Positions 1 to 9,477 of a DNA stretch of 64,000 bases are shown in pieces; the first letter of the stretch is position 1, and every line of letters starts with the position of its first letter. This stretch comes from Mucilaginibacter phenanthrenivorans. Lineage in GTDB: Bacteria > Bacteroidota > Bacteroidia > Sphingobacteriales > Sphingobacteriaceae. The position numbers and the translations under genes are program-made. The stretch covers positions 744,001-808,000 of the forward strand of contig NZ_JAHVAP010000001.1 in NCBI RefSeq assembly GCF_024721155.1. The letters run 5' to 3'. The notes beneath the pieces are model-generated. The model saw only the letters and a list, made by a program, of their open reading frames with translations. It was not told the DNA's origin and ran no database searches.

Positions 1-325
1 GAAATTTTTAGCAATGGGCATGTCCCTGCATGACGTAATACAGGCCAGTACTTCAAACCCGGCGAAAGAAATAAAACATGAGGAGTTGGGTAACTTATCC
101 GTAGGTGCTGGCGCCGATATAGCGATATTAAACGTTCGCGAAGGCAAATTCGGTTTGTTTGATTATACAGGGTATAAGGTAACTACCGATAAGAAACTGG
201 AGTGTGAGCTTACCATAAGGGCCGGTAACATTGTTTACGATCTTGACGGGTTGGCAACACCTGTTTATCCCCCTAAAAAGGTTTCCAAAAGCAAGGCGGC
301 AGCGTTAAAGTCAGAAACCCATTAA
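1..325 (+). CDS. Amidohydrolase, C-terminal fragment (5' end outside window)
   Basis: The reading frame is already open at base 2, so this is the last ~107 codons of a gene that starts upstream. The visible part has the C-terminal layout of dihydroorotase-like metal-dependent amidohydrolases: a helix with a T-S-N-P-A motif, then G-A-D-I-A-I-L-N-V, the usual strand that returns to the small composite beta domain, and a final strand reading I-R-A-G-N-I-V-Y-D. The metal-binding part of the barrel lies off the window, so substrate cannot be judged. It is followed 31 bases later by the RraA-like gene on the same strand, which suggests one operon with that gene and the transporter at 1258-2436. Confidence 0.75.
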   Translation, partial: KFLAMGMSLHDVIQASTSNPAKEIKHEELGNLSVGAGADIAILNVREGKFGLFDYTGYKVTTDKKLECELTIRAGNIVYDLDGLATPVYPPKKVSKSKAAALKSETH

Positions 326-356
326 CTTTAGGTACATTTTGTTTTGAATATAAATT

Positions 357-1286
357 ATGAAATACTATAAACTTTTAACATTAGCGCTTATTACGGGCAT
401 TGGCAGCTTTGGTTCCGCTAAGGCGCAAACCATTTCGAGAGATGAACTGATATTTTATACATCAGAATGGAAAGGCGAACGCTTTGCTGACGGTAGGCCG
501 AAAATACCGGATGCCCTGATTGAAAGAGCAAAAAAAATTGGCATTGAGGAAGCCTGGACAGTGTTAAAAAACGAAGGCTACAATAACCAGTTTGAAGGCG
601 GCTGGAAATTGGTGAATGATACAGTGCCGGTTGTCGGTCGTGCGGTTACCGCCATGTTTATGCCAAGCCGACCGGACATCGAAAAAAACATTAAAGACCG
701 AGGTGTAAAGCAGGGCCGAAAGGGCAACACCAATTCGTGGCCTATAGATGTTTTGACTAAGGGGGACGTCTATGTTGCTGATGGCTTCGGGAAGATAAGG
801 GGAGGAACGTTAATAGGTGACAACCTTGGAAACTCGATATTCAGTAAATCAGGTAACGGGGTAATCTTTGACGGCTCTGCGCGCGATTTGAGTGGGTTAA
901 GGGATATCAAGGGGTTTAATGCCTTTGTACGCGATTTTGATCCTTCCTATTTAGAAGAGATGGTATTGATGGGGCTTAATACGCCTATTCGAATAGGCCG
1001 AGCTGTTGTGCTACCGGGCGATTTGGTAATCTCAGAAAAAGAAGGTGTGCTTTTTATCCCTGCCCATTTAGCCGAAAAAGTGATAGCTGTCGCCGAATTT
1101 ATTGACCTCCGCGATAAATTCAGTCACGCTATGCTTAAAGCGGGCACATTTGCCACTGGCGAAATTGACAGCCAATGGACCGACAAGATCAAGGACACCT
1201 TCATGAAATGGCTCGACCAAAACCCTAATGAAGTAAGAATAACAAGGGCACAATTAGATGCCTTTATGGAAAAACGTACCTGGTAA
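357..1286 (+). CDS. Exported RraA-family (HMG/CHA aldolase-like) protein
   Basis: This 309-residue protein begins with a signal peptide (K-L-L-T-L-A-L-I-T-G core, probable cut after A-K-A about residue 23). The rest matches the RraA / 4-hydroxy-4-methyl-2-oxoglutarate aldolase fold: G-G-T-L-I-G-D-N-L at 149-157, and D172 followed by R176-D177, the positions that bind pyruvate and the divalent metal in aldolase members. Classical RraA is about 160 residues and cytosolic, so the export signal and longer N-terminus set this one apart. Its last 29 bases overlap the following transporter gene, a sign of translational coupling. Aldolase or decarboxylase action on a hydroxy-keto acid is an inference from the fold; inhibition of RNase E is unlikely for an exported protein. 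Confidence 0.8.
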   Translation: MKYYKLLTLALITGIGSFGSAKAQTISRDELIFYTSEWKGERFADGRPKIPDALIERAKKIGIEEAWTVLKNEGYNNQFEGGWKLVNDTVPVVGRAVTAMFMPSRPDIEKNIKDRGVKQGRKGNTNSWPIDVLTKGDVYVADGFGKIRGGTLIGDNLGNSIFSKSGNGVIFDGSARDLSGLRDIKGFNAFVRDFDPSYLEEMVLMGLNTPIRIGRAVVLPGDLVISEKEGVLFIPAHLAEKVIAVAEFIDLRDKFSHAMLKAGTFATGEIDSQWTDKIKDTFMKWLDQNPNEVRITRAQLDAFMEKRTW

Positions 1287-2436
1287 TAAACCCAGACCTA
1301 AATTTAAACAGTTGAAAAGTATTAATATCTATAAGGGTGTTGCGGGCATTGCGGTACTTTGCCTTCTTGGTGCCGCCTGGTGGGCCTTCCAGGAAGGCAT
1401 CGGCCATGCAGGGCCCGTTGTCATTGCTTTTTTTGTAATGTTATCCCTTGCCTCCCGAGGGTCAGAACTCACAAAAGGTTTTTCGTATACGCTTATCATT
1501 TTTGCAGCGGTGACGACTGCCTTATATTATCCGCAGTATTTTGTCCAGGTAAATGGTTTTAAACTGGCCGGGCTTATTACACCGCTCATACAACTTATTA
1601 TGTTTGGAATGGGCACATCTATGAGCATTGGCGATTTTGCTGGGGTTATTAAAATGCCAAAAGGCGTGTTTATAGGCGTTGGAAGCCATTTTATTATCAT
1701 GCCGCTGCTTGGTTTTACATTAGCCAAATTAAGCGGTTTCCCACCCGAAATTGCCGCCGGTATAATCCTGATAGGTTGCTCGCCAAACGGTATGGCTTCA
1801 AACGTGATCTCATACCTGGCTAAAGCTAACCTGGCATTGTCCATCACCATAACCGCTGTATCAACCATGTTGGCGCCATTTTTTACGCCGCTCCTTATGA
1901 AACTTCTGGGCGGTACGTTTATTAAAATAGATATGCTGAGCATGATGTGGGACATCACAAAAATGGTGATCATCCCTATTGGTGCAGGTATTGTTTTCAA
2001 TAAATACTTACTAAAAAAAGCTTCATGGGTAGAGACATTGATGCCGCTGGTATCAATGTTCGGGATAGCCGCCATTATTGTGGTAATTACGGCCGCAGGC
2101 AGAGATAGCCTGCTGCACATTGGCTTTTTGCTGGTATTACTGGTGCTGATCCATAATTTAACCGGCTACACATTGGGCTACTGGGCCGGGCGTTTATTCA
2201 AAATGCCCGAGCGTGATTGCCGTACAATGGCCATAGAAGTGGGAATGCAAAACGGAGGGCTTGCATCGGGTATAGCAAAGGGAATGGGTAAAATTGCTAC
2301 GGTAGGCCTTGCTCCAGCTGTGTTTGGCCCACTAATGAATATTACGGGATCATTGCTGGCTAATTACTGGCACCGCAAACCGCTTAAAGTGGAAGAACAT
2401 GACTCTTCAGTATTAAAAGGGGAATTAACCAGGTAA
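1258..2436 (+). CDS. Bile acid:sodium symporter (BASS/SBF) family transporter
   Basis: A 392-residue integral membrane protein with about ten hydrophobic segments. Diagnostic stretches are M-F-G-M-G-T-S-M-S near residue 118 and the discontinuous-helix motif G-C-S-P-N-G-M-A-S-N near residue 174, followed by N-L-A-L-S-I, all typical of the SBF/BASS family, which couples uptake of organic anions to sodium. Members carry bile acids, pyruvate, pantothenate or other carboxylates, so the substrate is not fixed by family. The start at 1258 lies within the end of the RraA-like gene (29-base overlap). The pairing suggests import of a product made in the periplasm by the exported RraA-like protein. Confidence 0.85.
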   Translation: MPLWKNVPGNKPRPKFKQLKSINIYKGVAGIAVLCLLGAAWWAFQEGIGHAGPVVIAFFVMLSLASRGSELTKGFSYTLIIFAAVTTALYYPQYFVQVNGFKLAGLITPLIQLIMFGMGTSMSIGDFAGVIKMPKGVFIGVGSHFIIMPLLGFTLAKLSGFPPEIAAGIILIGCSPNGMASNVISYLAKANLALSITITAVSTMLAPFFTPLLMKLLGGTFIKIDMLSMMWDITKMVIIPIGAGIVFNKYLLKKASWVETLMPLVSMFGIAAIIVVITAAGRDSLLHIGFLLVLLVLIHNLTGYTLGYWAGRLFKMPERDCRTMAIEVGMQNGGLASGIAKGMGKIATVGLAPAVFGPLMNITGSLLANYWHRKPLKVEEHDSSVLKGELTR

Positions 2437-2445
2437 AAATCTTTT

Positions 2446-2491
2446 GATTCAATATTATGTATTGCATTAATGCGACACATAATATTGAATC
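2446..2491. repeat. Perfect 15-bp inverted repeat with a palindromic loop
   Basis: Bases 2446-2460 are the exact reverse complement of 2477-2491. The 16-base loop between them contains a second perfect palindrome, GCATTAATGC (2464-2473). It lies just after the transporter stop and 78 bases before the sigma factor gene. No T-run follows on the + strand, so it is not a textbook terminator; an mRNA 3'-end stabiliser, a factor-dependent terminator or an operator are all possible. Confidence 0.6.
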
Positions 2492-2569
2492 CTATGTAAA
2501 ATTATTGTTATATTTAATAAAATATACTATTTTCAATTTTTTTAAGAAGTATGTAGTATTAATTAAATT

Positions 2570-3196
2570 ATGCGTGAAAGTATTGTGAGTTTTAACGAAG
2601 ATAACACTGCAATATGGATTGCCTTTAAAGAAGGTGATTGGGAGGCATACAGGAAATTATACAACAATTACTTTAAAATGCTCAATAATTACGGTTATAA
2701 ATTTACAAGAGACGTAAATATTATTGAGGACGCTATACATGATTTGTTTATTAAATTATGGACAAACAGGGCTTCGTTAGGTAATCCCGTATCCGTAAAA
2801 AATTACCTGTACAAGTCGCTGCGAAATATAATCTTCCGCAAATTACAATCTCAATCGCGGTTTGTTGACCTTGAGGAAGAGCCGAATTATAATTTTTCCT
2901 TTGAAATTTCTTTTGACCACCGTATCATGGCTGACGAAGAGGAGCGTGAGCTGCAATATAAGCTAAGATCGGTTATTAAAGATTTACCGGCGAGGCAGCA
3001 GGAAATTATTTTCCTCCGCTTTTACGAAGGCTTAGGCTATGAAGAAATTGCCGATATCATGGAGATAAATACCAGCTCGGCATATAAGCTCATTTATAAG
3101 GCTTTTAATAATCTGCAGACCGCATTAAAAACATCCAAACTGGTTATTTTCTTAAGTCTTTATTCTTGTTTAAGCACAAATATTCACACAAAATAA
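2570..3196 (+). CDS. ECF RNA polymerase sigma factor (FecI/RpoE-like), cassette 1
   Basis: A 208-residue sigma-70 family protein of the extracytoplasmic function group. Region 2 lies at about residues 20-90 (I-I-E-D-A-I-H-D-L-F-I-K-L-W is the conserved region 2 core), and region 4 at about 130-185 (L-P-A-R-Q-Q-E-I-I-F-L-R then G-Y-E-E-I-A-D-I-M, the helix-turn-helix that reads the -35 box). There is no region 3, as expected for ECF factors. The last ~20 residues are unusually hydrophobic (V-I-F-L-S-L-Y-S-C-L). It is followed by a FecR anti-sigma gene and an STN-type SusC gene, so it should be released when the outer-membrane receptor binds its ligand and then drive transcription of the uptake genes. 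Confidence 0.92.
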   Translation: MRESIVSFNEDNTAIWIAFKEGDWEAYRKLYNNYFKMLNNYGYKFTRDVNIIEDAIHDLFIKLWTNRASLGNPVSVKNYLYKSLRNIIFRKLQSQSRFVDLEEEPNYNFSFEISFDHRIMADEEERELQYKLRSVIKDLPARQQEIIFLRFYEGLGYEEIADIMEINTSSAYKLIYKAFNNLQTALKTSKLVIFLSLYSCLSTNIHTK

Positions 3197-3267
3197 TTTT
3201 TTTCATTTTCAAAGGGATAATTTAGGGGTAGCCATGTATATAGGTTTTAAATAAGAAACTTATATAC

Positions 3268-4305
3268 ATGAAGATTGCGAAATACAGTACCTACACCGTT
3301 CCGGATTTTTTAGATGACGACGATTTTGTTCGCTTTGTAATTAACCCATCAGAAAATGATATAAATTTTTGGCGCTCGGTTACTGCCATGTATCCGGCAC
3401 AACAGGAAGCGATTGATGAAGCTTCAAAAATCATACGCGCTTATCGCCAACAGGATGTTTTTACAAATGAAGGTAGCCAGCAAAAAATCTGGGGAAATAT
3501 TGAGGCCTCTCTTCAATTGCAGCGCGCTCCAAAGCAAAAAGTATTCCGGTTAAATACATTTATGCGTATTGCAGCAATGGTGCTGTTGGTTTCATCTGTA
3601 GCTATTACAATATGGGTACTTAACCATAATACAACCACTGTGATTGCCACTGCCTTTGGCGAGGTGCGCACTATTACACTGCCCGATAACTCAATAGTTA
3701 TTCTAAATGGGAACTCTAAATTGAGTTATGTAAACAACTGGAATAAAAAGGCGAGGGAAGTTTGGATTAGCGGAGAAGGCTTTTTTAATGTGAGGCACAT
3801 CAACAAAAATCCAGCTCATATAAAAGCTACCGAAAGATTTATTGTTCACTGCAACGATATTAATATTGAGGTATTAGGTACGTCCTTTAACGTACGTACA
3901 CGCCATAACAAAACCAATGTCGGCTTGATTAGCGGTAAAATCCGTTTGGAATATCTTGACAAAGTATCAAGCAGCAATCAATTGCTTGTTATGAAAAAAG
4001 GCGATTACGTGGAATATGCCCAAAAACACGTGGTAGAGCAGAAAAAGCTTGCTGTGCCCGAAAAGCTTACAGAGTGGACCAGCCATCAACTTCTATTTAA
4101 TAATGCTACCCTAGCCCAGATCAGTGAGGTAATGACCGATGATTACGGCTATCATATTGAAATTCAGAACCCTAAACTTGGCGATCTGAAAATTGAGGGA
4201 GAGATAAGTGTATCAAACGTTGACGAGTTGCTGGAAACCATTGCCACCACATTATCAGTAAAAATTACGCATACTGATAAAAATATTACCATCACAGAAA
4301 ACTAA
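3268..4305 (+). CDS. FecR-family anti-sigma factor, cassette 1
   Basis: A 345-residue single-span inner-membrane protein. The cytosolic N-terminus (1-98) would hold the sigma factor, the membrane segment is at about 100-119, and the periplasmic FecR domain begins near 129 with the conserved string T-L-P-D-N-S-I-V-I-L-N-G and later W-I-S-G-E-G-F-F-N-V. The C-terminal DUF4974-type domain begins near residue 271 (L-L-F-N-N-A-T-L-A-Q-I) and resembles the STN fold that contacts the TonB-dependent receptor. It lies 71 bases after the sigma gene and 26 bases before the SusC gene. Membrane topology and partners are inferred from the family. Confidence 0.92.
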   Translation: MKIAKYSTYTVPDFLDDDDFVRFVINPSENDINFWRSVTAMYPAQQEAIDEASKIIRAYRQQDVFTNEGSQQKIWGNIEASLQLQRAPKQKVFRLNTFMRIAAMVLLVSSVAITIWVLNHNTTTVIATAFGEVRTITLPDNSIVILNGNSKLSYVNNWNKKAREVWISGEGFFNVRHINKNPAHIKATERFIVHCNDINIEVLGTSFNVRTRHNKTNVGLISGKIRLEYLDKVSSSNQLLVMKKGDYVEYAQKHVVEQKKLAVPEKLTEWTSHQLLFNNATLAQISEVMTDDYGYHIEIQNPKLGDLKIEGEISVSNVDELLETIATTLSVKITHTDKNITITEN

Positions 4306-4331
4306 CAAACTAACCTTTAAACAAACTAATT

Positions 4332-7300
4332 ATGCAAAAACTTGACTTATCAGCTTTCTTAAAATGTTGCTGTTTCTTGTTGGCTTTGCTCGGCCAGTCA
4401 GTTTACGGCTTTGGCCAAACAGCCCTCGCCAGCAACAACAGCTTTCATTTAAAGGCCAGGAACCTTACAGTGCAACAGGTCGGCGAAAACAAAGTGTTGT
4501 TAAAGGATGCGCTCGACAATCTTAAAAAGCAATTCAAAATCCAGATTGCTTACCACGAAGGACTGCTTGACAACAAATTTGTACCGGCCAGTTTGGTCAC
4601 TAATGCCCGCATGTTTAATCTTGACGACAACCTGAAACAACTGTTGTCAGTTTTTCAGCTGGAATACCGCAAGATCAATGACAACCAGATCTCTATTTTT
4701 TCTTTAAAGGAGTCGTCTGATAACCGTGTTGCGGCTTTAGTTGTTGTTACCGGAAAGGTTGTGGATGCAGCCAGTAATGAACCAATTAGCGACGCTTCTG
4801 TTCTGCTAAAAGCCGATCCTAAAATAGGTACATCCACAGATGCATCCGGTAATTTCAAACTGGTTATACCCGATAAATACGCTGATAAGGCAATTGTACT
4901 CCAGGTTGTTTACATTGGTTACGACCGGGGAGAGCTGACAGTTTCTAATCCGGCTGAGCCCGTTCAAATAAAATTAAAGAAAAATACCAGCACCCTCAAT
5001 GAAGTTGTGGTTACCGCTCTTGGTATAAGCAAGCAAAGAAAATCGCTCGGTTATTCGGTAACCGAAGTAAAGGGCAGCGAATTTACCCAGGCCCGTGAAA
5101 ACAACGTGGCTAATGGGTTATCAGGTAAAATTGCAGGTGTAAATGCTGCAGGCCTGTCCACCGGGCCCGGTGGTTCAAGCCGGATAGTTATCAGGGGCAA
5201 CGGCGGCCTGGCCGGCGATAACCAGCCACTATATGTGGTAAACGGTATGCCTATTGATAACAGTGTGCCTGGCGGCCCGCCAACTACAAACGGAACAACC
5301 AATAACGTTGACCGCGGCGATGGTATTGGTGCTATTAACCCGGACGATATTGAAACAATTAGTGTGCTTAAAGGGGGTACCGCCGCTGCTCTGTATGGCT
5401 CACGTGCTGCAAACGGCGTAATCCTTATCACTACCAAAAAGGGCCGTGCCCAAAAAGGTATAGGCATTGAATTCAACACTACTGCAACCTATGATAATGT
5501 TGCTGTTTTTCCTGACTATCAATATGAATATGGCCAGGGTGACGGAGGTGTTAAACCATTGACGTTGGCTCAGGCACAGGCTACCGGCAGGCGGTCATGG
5601 GGTGCTAAAATTGACGGATCAACAGATTACGTGGCTGTTGACGGAAAAACTCACCCGTATGTTGCACAAAAGGATAACCTGAAAAATTATTATCAAACAG
5701 GCAGCACTTATACCAACAGCCTTGCGTTTGTAGGCGGCAACGAAGGTATTACCTATCGGTTCTCGCTAGCTGATCTCAATAGTAGAGGTATTTTACCGGG
5801 AACTACTTATGACCGGAAAACATTTAACCTGGCATTAAACGCCAAACTGAGCAGTAAAATATCCGTTGAGGCCCTTGCCCAATATAATATCGAAACCGGG
5901 CATAACCGTACCGGAGCCGGCGATGCGTTAGGTAACCCCAACTGGACGCCCCTTGAAGTTGCTAATACGGTGGATATACGCTGGCTGAAACCGGGGTACG
6001 ATGCCAACGGGAACGAAATAGTTTGGAATGATGCCGCCATCGCTTCAAACGGTTACTTTGTTATCAATAAATTTAAAGAGGATGACGTTAAAGACCGTTT
6101 TATCGGGCAAGGGTCTGTTTTATATACCCCAATAAAAGACCTTACTTTTAAAGCTACATTAAGCCGCGATTTTTATAATTATACCTATTCGAACATATTG
6201 CCCTCAGGCACGCTGTACATGTTAACCGGCCAATACCAGGGAATTCAATCAGACGTTTCTGAAACAAATGAATTGGTTACCGGCACTTACAAAACAAAAA
6301 TTGTAAAAGATATAAACGTATCCATTCTGGGAGGGGTTAACGGCCGTCAAAATGTTACCAACCAGCAAACCACTGACGGATCACAATTTACAATACCTTT
6401 CTTTTACAGTACAACTAACCTTGCAAAAATAAAAACGACGCCGTATTATGCCAAGATAGTAACTAATTCAATATTTGGGTCGGCCGATTTTGATTATAAA
6501 AGTTTACTATTCTTGTCATTTACGGGTCGTAAAGATTGGTTTTCAACCCTTAGCCCGCAAAATAACAGCATTTTCTATCCCAGTATAGGTGGAAGTTTCA
6601 TCCTGTCTGACGCTGTAAAGCTGCCCGAATTTTTCACTTTAGCCAAGCTAAGGGCTTCATGGGCACAGGTAGGTGGCGGCACACCGGATGCATATAAAAT
6701 TAACCTTGCTTACCTAAGCATCCCCAGCGCCGGGCCGCCTCTGCAAAACGTATCCAGCAATGATATCACCAATAGTCACCTTAAACCCTATACTTCTACC
6801 ACTTCTGAAGCGGGCATTGAATTACAGATGCTGCAGAACAGGTTAGGTTTGGATGTTACCGTGTACAACCGTAAAACCACTAATGACATTGTGAACACCG
6901 CTATATCCTCAACATCAGGCTATAATAATGTTATACTGAATGTTGGCGAAATGGATAATAAAGGTATTGAAGTAATGTTGGACGGATCACCTGTTAAATC
7001 AAAAATTTTTAGCTGGAATGTTAGTTATAACGTAGCTTATAATGATAATAAAATAGTAAGGCTTGCACCGGGGTTATCTACCATACAGCTTGCCGCAACT
7101 GTAAACAACTACGGCTTGCTAAATAATACTGAAGGCCTGGCATTTGGTACCATATATACTACACAAATGGCAAAAAACGCTAATGGCCAGGTAATATTCA
7201 ACAAGACTACCGGGTTGCCTGTTGCCACGGGCTATACCCCTCTTGGAAAAAGCGTTGCACCGGTAACAATGGGTTTAACCAACGAATTCAGGTACAAAAG

Positions 7301-7778
7301 GTTTTCCCTTAGCTTCCTGCTCGACGGAAAATTTGGCAACAAGGTGTTTTCAGAAGCGGATGTGTATGCCACACGCCTTGGTTTAACCAAAATGACCCTG
7401 CCAGGCCGCGAAAACGGATTGGTATTAAATGGTGTTGACCAAACCGGCGCTCCGTATACCCGTACCGTTCCTGTTAGCGGCTTGCGTACCTACTATGATA
7501 ATTATAAAATCTATTCAGACCTGTTTTTACACGATGGAAGCTTTGTTAAGTTGCGCCAGGTAATTCTATCCTACAACCTGCCTGTACTTGATTTAAAAGC
7601 GGTGAATATCCAGTCGGCGACTATTTCATTGGTCTCACGTAACTTGTGGACGATATATAAAAAGACCGATAATTTTGATCCGGAGCAAAGTTTTACCAAC
7701 AGCAATGACCAGGGCTTTGAATCAATCGGTTTACCACGCACCCGTTCACTTGGTGTAAACCTTTCTGTTAAATTCTAA
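4332..7778 (+). CDS. SusC/RagA-family TonB-dependent transducer with STN domain, cassette 1
   Basis: A 1148-residue outer-membrane receptor. In order it shows a signal peptide (about 1-30), an N-terminal STN signalling domain (about 50-125, the part that contacts FecR), a carboxypeptidase-regulatory-like beta domain starting V-T-G-K-V-V-D-A-A-S near 139, a plug with N-E-V-V-V-T-A-L-G and I-V-I-R-G-N-G-G, the SusC signature D-I-E-T-I-S-V-L-K-G-G-T-A-A-A-L-Y-G, and a long barrel ending in an aromatic residue (V-K-F). The STN domain makes it both transporter and sensor. It pairs with the SusD-like gene 9 bases downstream. No glycoside hydrolase or peptidase adjoins it, so the nutrient cannot be named. 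Confidence 0.95.
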   Translation: MQKLDLSAFLKCCCFLLALLGQSVYGFGQTALASNNSFHLKARNLTVQQVGENKVLLKDALDNLKKQFKIQIAYHEGLLDNKFVPASLVTNARMFNLDDNLKQLLSVFQLEYRKINDNQISIFSLKESSDNRVAALVVVTGKVVDAASNEPISDASVLLKADPKIGTSTDASGNFKLVIPDKYADKAIVLQVVYIGYDRGELTVSNPAEPVQIKLKKNTSTLNEVVVTALGISKQRKSLGYSVTEVKGSEFTQARENNVANGLSGKIAGVNAAGLSTGPGGSSRIVIRGNGGLAGDNQPLYVVNGMPIDNSVPGGPPTTNGTTNNVDRGDGIGAINPDDIETISVLKGGTAAALYGSRAANGVILITTKKGRAQKGIGIEFNTTATYDNVAVFPDYQYEYGQGDGGVKPLTLAQAQATGRRSWGAKIDGSTDYVAVDGKTHPYVAQKDNLKNYYQTGSTYTNSLAFVGGNEGITYRFSLADLNSRGILPGTTYDRKTFNLALNAKLSSKISVEALAQYNIETGHNRTGAGDALGNPNWTPLEVANTVDIRWLKPGYDANGNEIVWNDAAIASNGYFVINKFKEDDVKDRFIGQGSVLYTPIKDLTFKATLSRDFYNYTYSNILPSGTLYMLTGQYQGIQSDVSETNELVTGTYKTKIVKDINVSILGGVNGRQNVTNQQTTDGSQFTIPFFYSTTNLAKIKTTPYYAKIVTNSIFGSADFDYKSLLFLSFTGRKDWFSTLSPQNNSIFYPSIGGSFILSDAVKLPEFFTLAKLRASWAQVGGGTPDAYKINLAYLSIPSAGPPLQNVSSNDITNSHLKPYTSTTSEAGIELQMLQNRLGLDVTVYNRKTTNDIVNTAISSTSGYNNVILNVGEMDNKGIEVMLDGSPVKSKIFSWNVSYNVAYNDNKIVRLAPGLSTIQLAATVNNYGLLNNTEGLAFGTIYTTQMAKNANGQVIFNKTTGLPVATGYTPLGKSVAPVTMGLTNEFRYKRFSLSFLLDGKFGNKVFSEADVYATRLGLTKMTLPGRENGLVLNGVDQTGAPYTRTVPVSGLRTYYDNYKIYSDLFLHDGSFVKLRQVILSYNLPVLDLKAVNIQSATISLVSRNLWTIYKKTDNFDPEQSFTNSNDQGFESIGLPRTRSLGVNLSVKF

Positions 7779-7787
7779 TATTTAAAT

Positions 7788-9317
7788 TTGAATACGATGA
7801 AAAAATATATTTATTGTCTGCTGATAATATTTGGCATTATAACGATTCAATCATGTACCAAAAACTTTGAAAAGTTTAATACAGATCCAAATAGTTCGCC
7901 CAAACCAGTCCCCGGGTATATCTTTACCAAAGCTGAATACGACGGCGTTTCGAGCATGATGAACCTTTTACTTGGGACCATGCAATACACAACCAGCTTT
8001 AATGACGTAGCAGGCTTTGGCTCAAAATACATATTAGCCCAAAGCCAGCAGTCGGCAGCAGAGTTTAGCAGCGCCTATCCAAACCAGATCAATGAGCTGG
8101 TAGAAGTTTTAAAGGCAGTTGGTACTGATGCATCACAAAGCAATCTTATTGCCGAGGCCCGCATCTGGCGGGTATATTGTTTTAGCAGGCTTACCGATCT
8201 GTACGGCGATATTCCTTACTCACAGGCAGGCCAAGGTTACAACGGCGCGATCTATAAACCCGTTTATGACCCCCAAAAAGACATCTATGCCGATATGCTC
8301 AAAGAGCTTGACCAGTCGGCAACCAGCCTTGATGCCGGTAAGTCGGCCACGTTTGGCGATGCCGATCTCATTTATAGCGGCAATCCCGGTAAGTGGAAGA
8401 AATTCGCTTACTCACTGATGCTGAGACTTGCTATGCGCATGACAAAAGTTGACATTGCCGGAGCGCAAACCTGGGCAACAAAAGCTATTACAGGCGGAGT
8501 TATTTTAGACGATGCTGATATAGCCAAAGTACCTTATGTAGGTTCAGGCCAGGATATCAACATAAACCCGCTTGCCAATGATCTTTGGAACAGTGATTAT
8601 ATTGCGCAGGACGGCTTTACAAATACAGAAGGCGGTAAATACCAGGATGTATTTATAAGCCATCTTAAAACAAATAAGGATCCGCGCCTTGGCGTAATAT
8701 CTATTGTATACGTCAACAAGGTTGCCGACACTTCTTTTGCCATACAAAAAGGCATGTCGGCTGGGCTGAACACAAAACCTGCTGATTTTGCAACTTACTC
8801 AGAGCCTAATCCCAAAACTTTATTGCTGTTAAGTTCCCCCCGCCTCGTATTTACCGCTGCAGAAAGCTATTTCCTGCTGGCTGAAGCAGCCTCGCGTGGC
8901 TGGTACAATGGTTTAACTGCATCAGCGGCTTATGAAAGCGGGATCTCTGCCTCTATGCGCCAATGGGCTTTAATTGGCGGCGCCACCGGAACAATAACCG
9001 ACAACCAGATCAATACCTATATAGCACATCATAAATTTGTAGCAGGCACGCTCGACCAAAATATGGAACAGATTTACACAGAGTTTTGGGTGGGTCTATT
9101 TCCTGACGCAGAAGAGACCTTTGCTACCTACAGGCGCACTGGCTACCCTGCCCTGGTACCTAATAATTATGTCGGTAATGCTACCGGGGGTAAAATTTTC
9201 AGAAGAATGCTTTACCCCATAAGTGAACAAAATCTTAACGCGGCGTCCTATGCCGCCGCAATAAGCCGCCAGGGTCCTGACGACTTTCTGACGAGGATTT
9301 GGTGGGATAAGCAATAA
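7788..9317 (+). CDS. SusD/RagB-family nutrient-binding outer-membrane lipoprotein, cassette 1
   Basis: A 509-residue lipoprotein. The signal peptide ends in a lipobox-like I-Q-S-C, so the mature protein begins at that cysteine. It continues with N-F-E-K-F-N-T-D-P-N, which points to the SusD_2-type branch of the family; the middle shows helical TPR-like stretches (A-E-A-R-I-W-R-V-Y-C-F; F-A-Y-S-L-M-L-R-L-A-M-R). Together with the preceding SusC it forms the lidded outer-membrane import complex. Translation may start at the ATG at 7788 or the ATG at 7797; both give a usable signal peptide. A strong terminator 20 bases downstream ends the transcript. Confidence 0.93.
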   Translation: MNTMKKYIYCLLIIFGIITIQSCTKNFEKFNTDPNSSPKPVPGYIFTKAEYDGVSSMMNLLLGTMQYTTSFNDVAGFGSKYILAQSQQSAAEFSSAYPNQINELVEVLKAVGTDASQSNLIAEARIWRVYCFSRLTDLYGDIPYSQAGQGYNGAIYKPVYDPQKDIYADMLKELDQSATSLDAGKSATFGDADLIYSGNPGKWKKFAYSLMLRLAMRMTKVDIAGAQTWATKAITGGVILDDADIAKVPYVGSGQDININPLANDLWNSDYIAQDGFTNTEGGKYQDVFISHLKTNKDPRLGVISIVYVNKVADTSFAIQKGMSAGLNTKPADFATYSEPNPKTLLLLSSPRLVFTAAESYFLLAEAASRGWYNGLTASAAYESGISASMRQWALIGGATGTITDNQINTYIAHHKFVAGTLDQNMEQIYTEFWVGLFPDAEETFATYRRTGYPALVPNNYVGNATGGKIFRRMLYPISEQNLNAASYAAAISRQGPDDFLTRIWWDKQ

Positions 9318-9336
9318 GTTGAGTTGATGATAGTTT

Positions 9337-9370
9337 AAAATCAGGAGGGAGAGTCCCTCCTGATTTTTTT
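9337..9370 (+). terminator. Rho-independent terminator after SusCD cassette 1
   Basis: A 14-bp stem (9337-9350 pairing with 9354-9367, core TCAGGAGGGA) closes a GAG loop and runs into a T tract ending at 9370. It stands 20 bases after the SusD stop codon. Confidence 0.93.
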
Positions 9371-9477
9371 GTGTAGTTATGACACATGTTGTCGCTACTG
9401 GTTAATTTTGATCAGCATTTCATGCCATAGTGTTCAATTACTTGCCTTGTTCCTGAAATATCGCGAAATTTGTGGCG

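Noticed and set aside
1527..2120. Long minus-strand open frame inside the symporter gene
   Set aside because: It lies wholly inside a well-supported transporter gene, and its predicted protein shows no domain or sensible start; it is a shadow frame.
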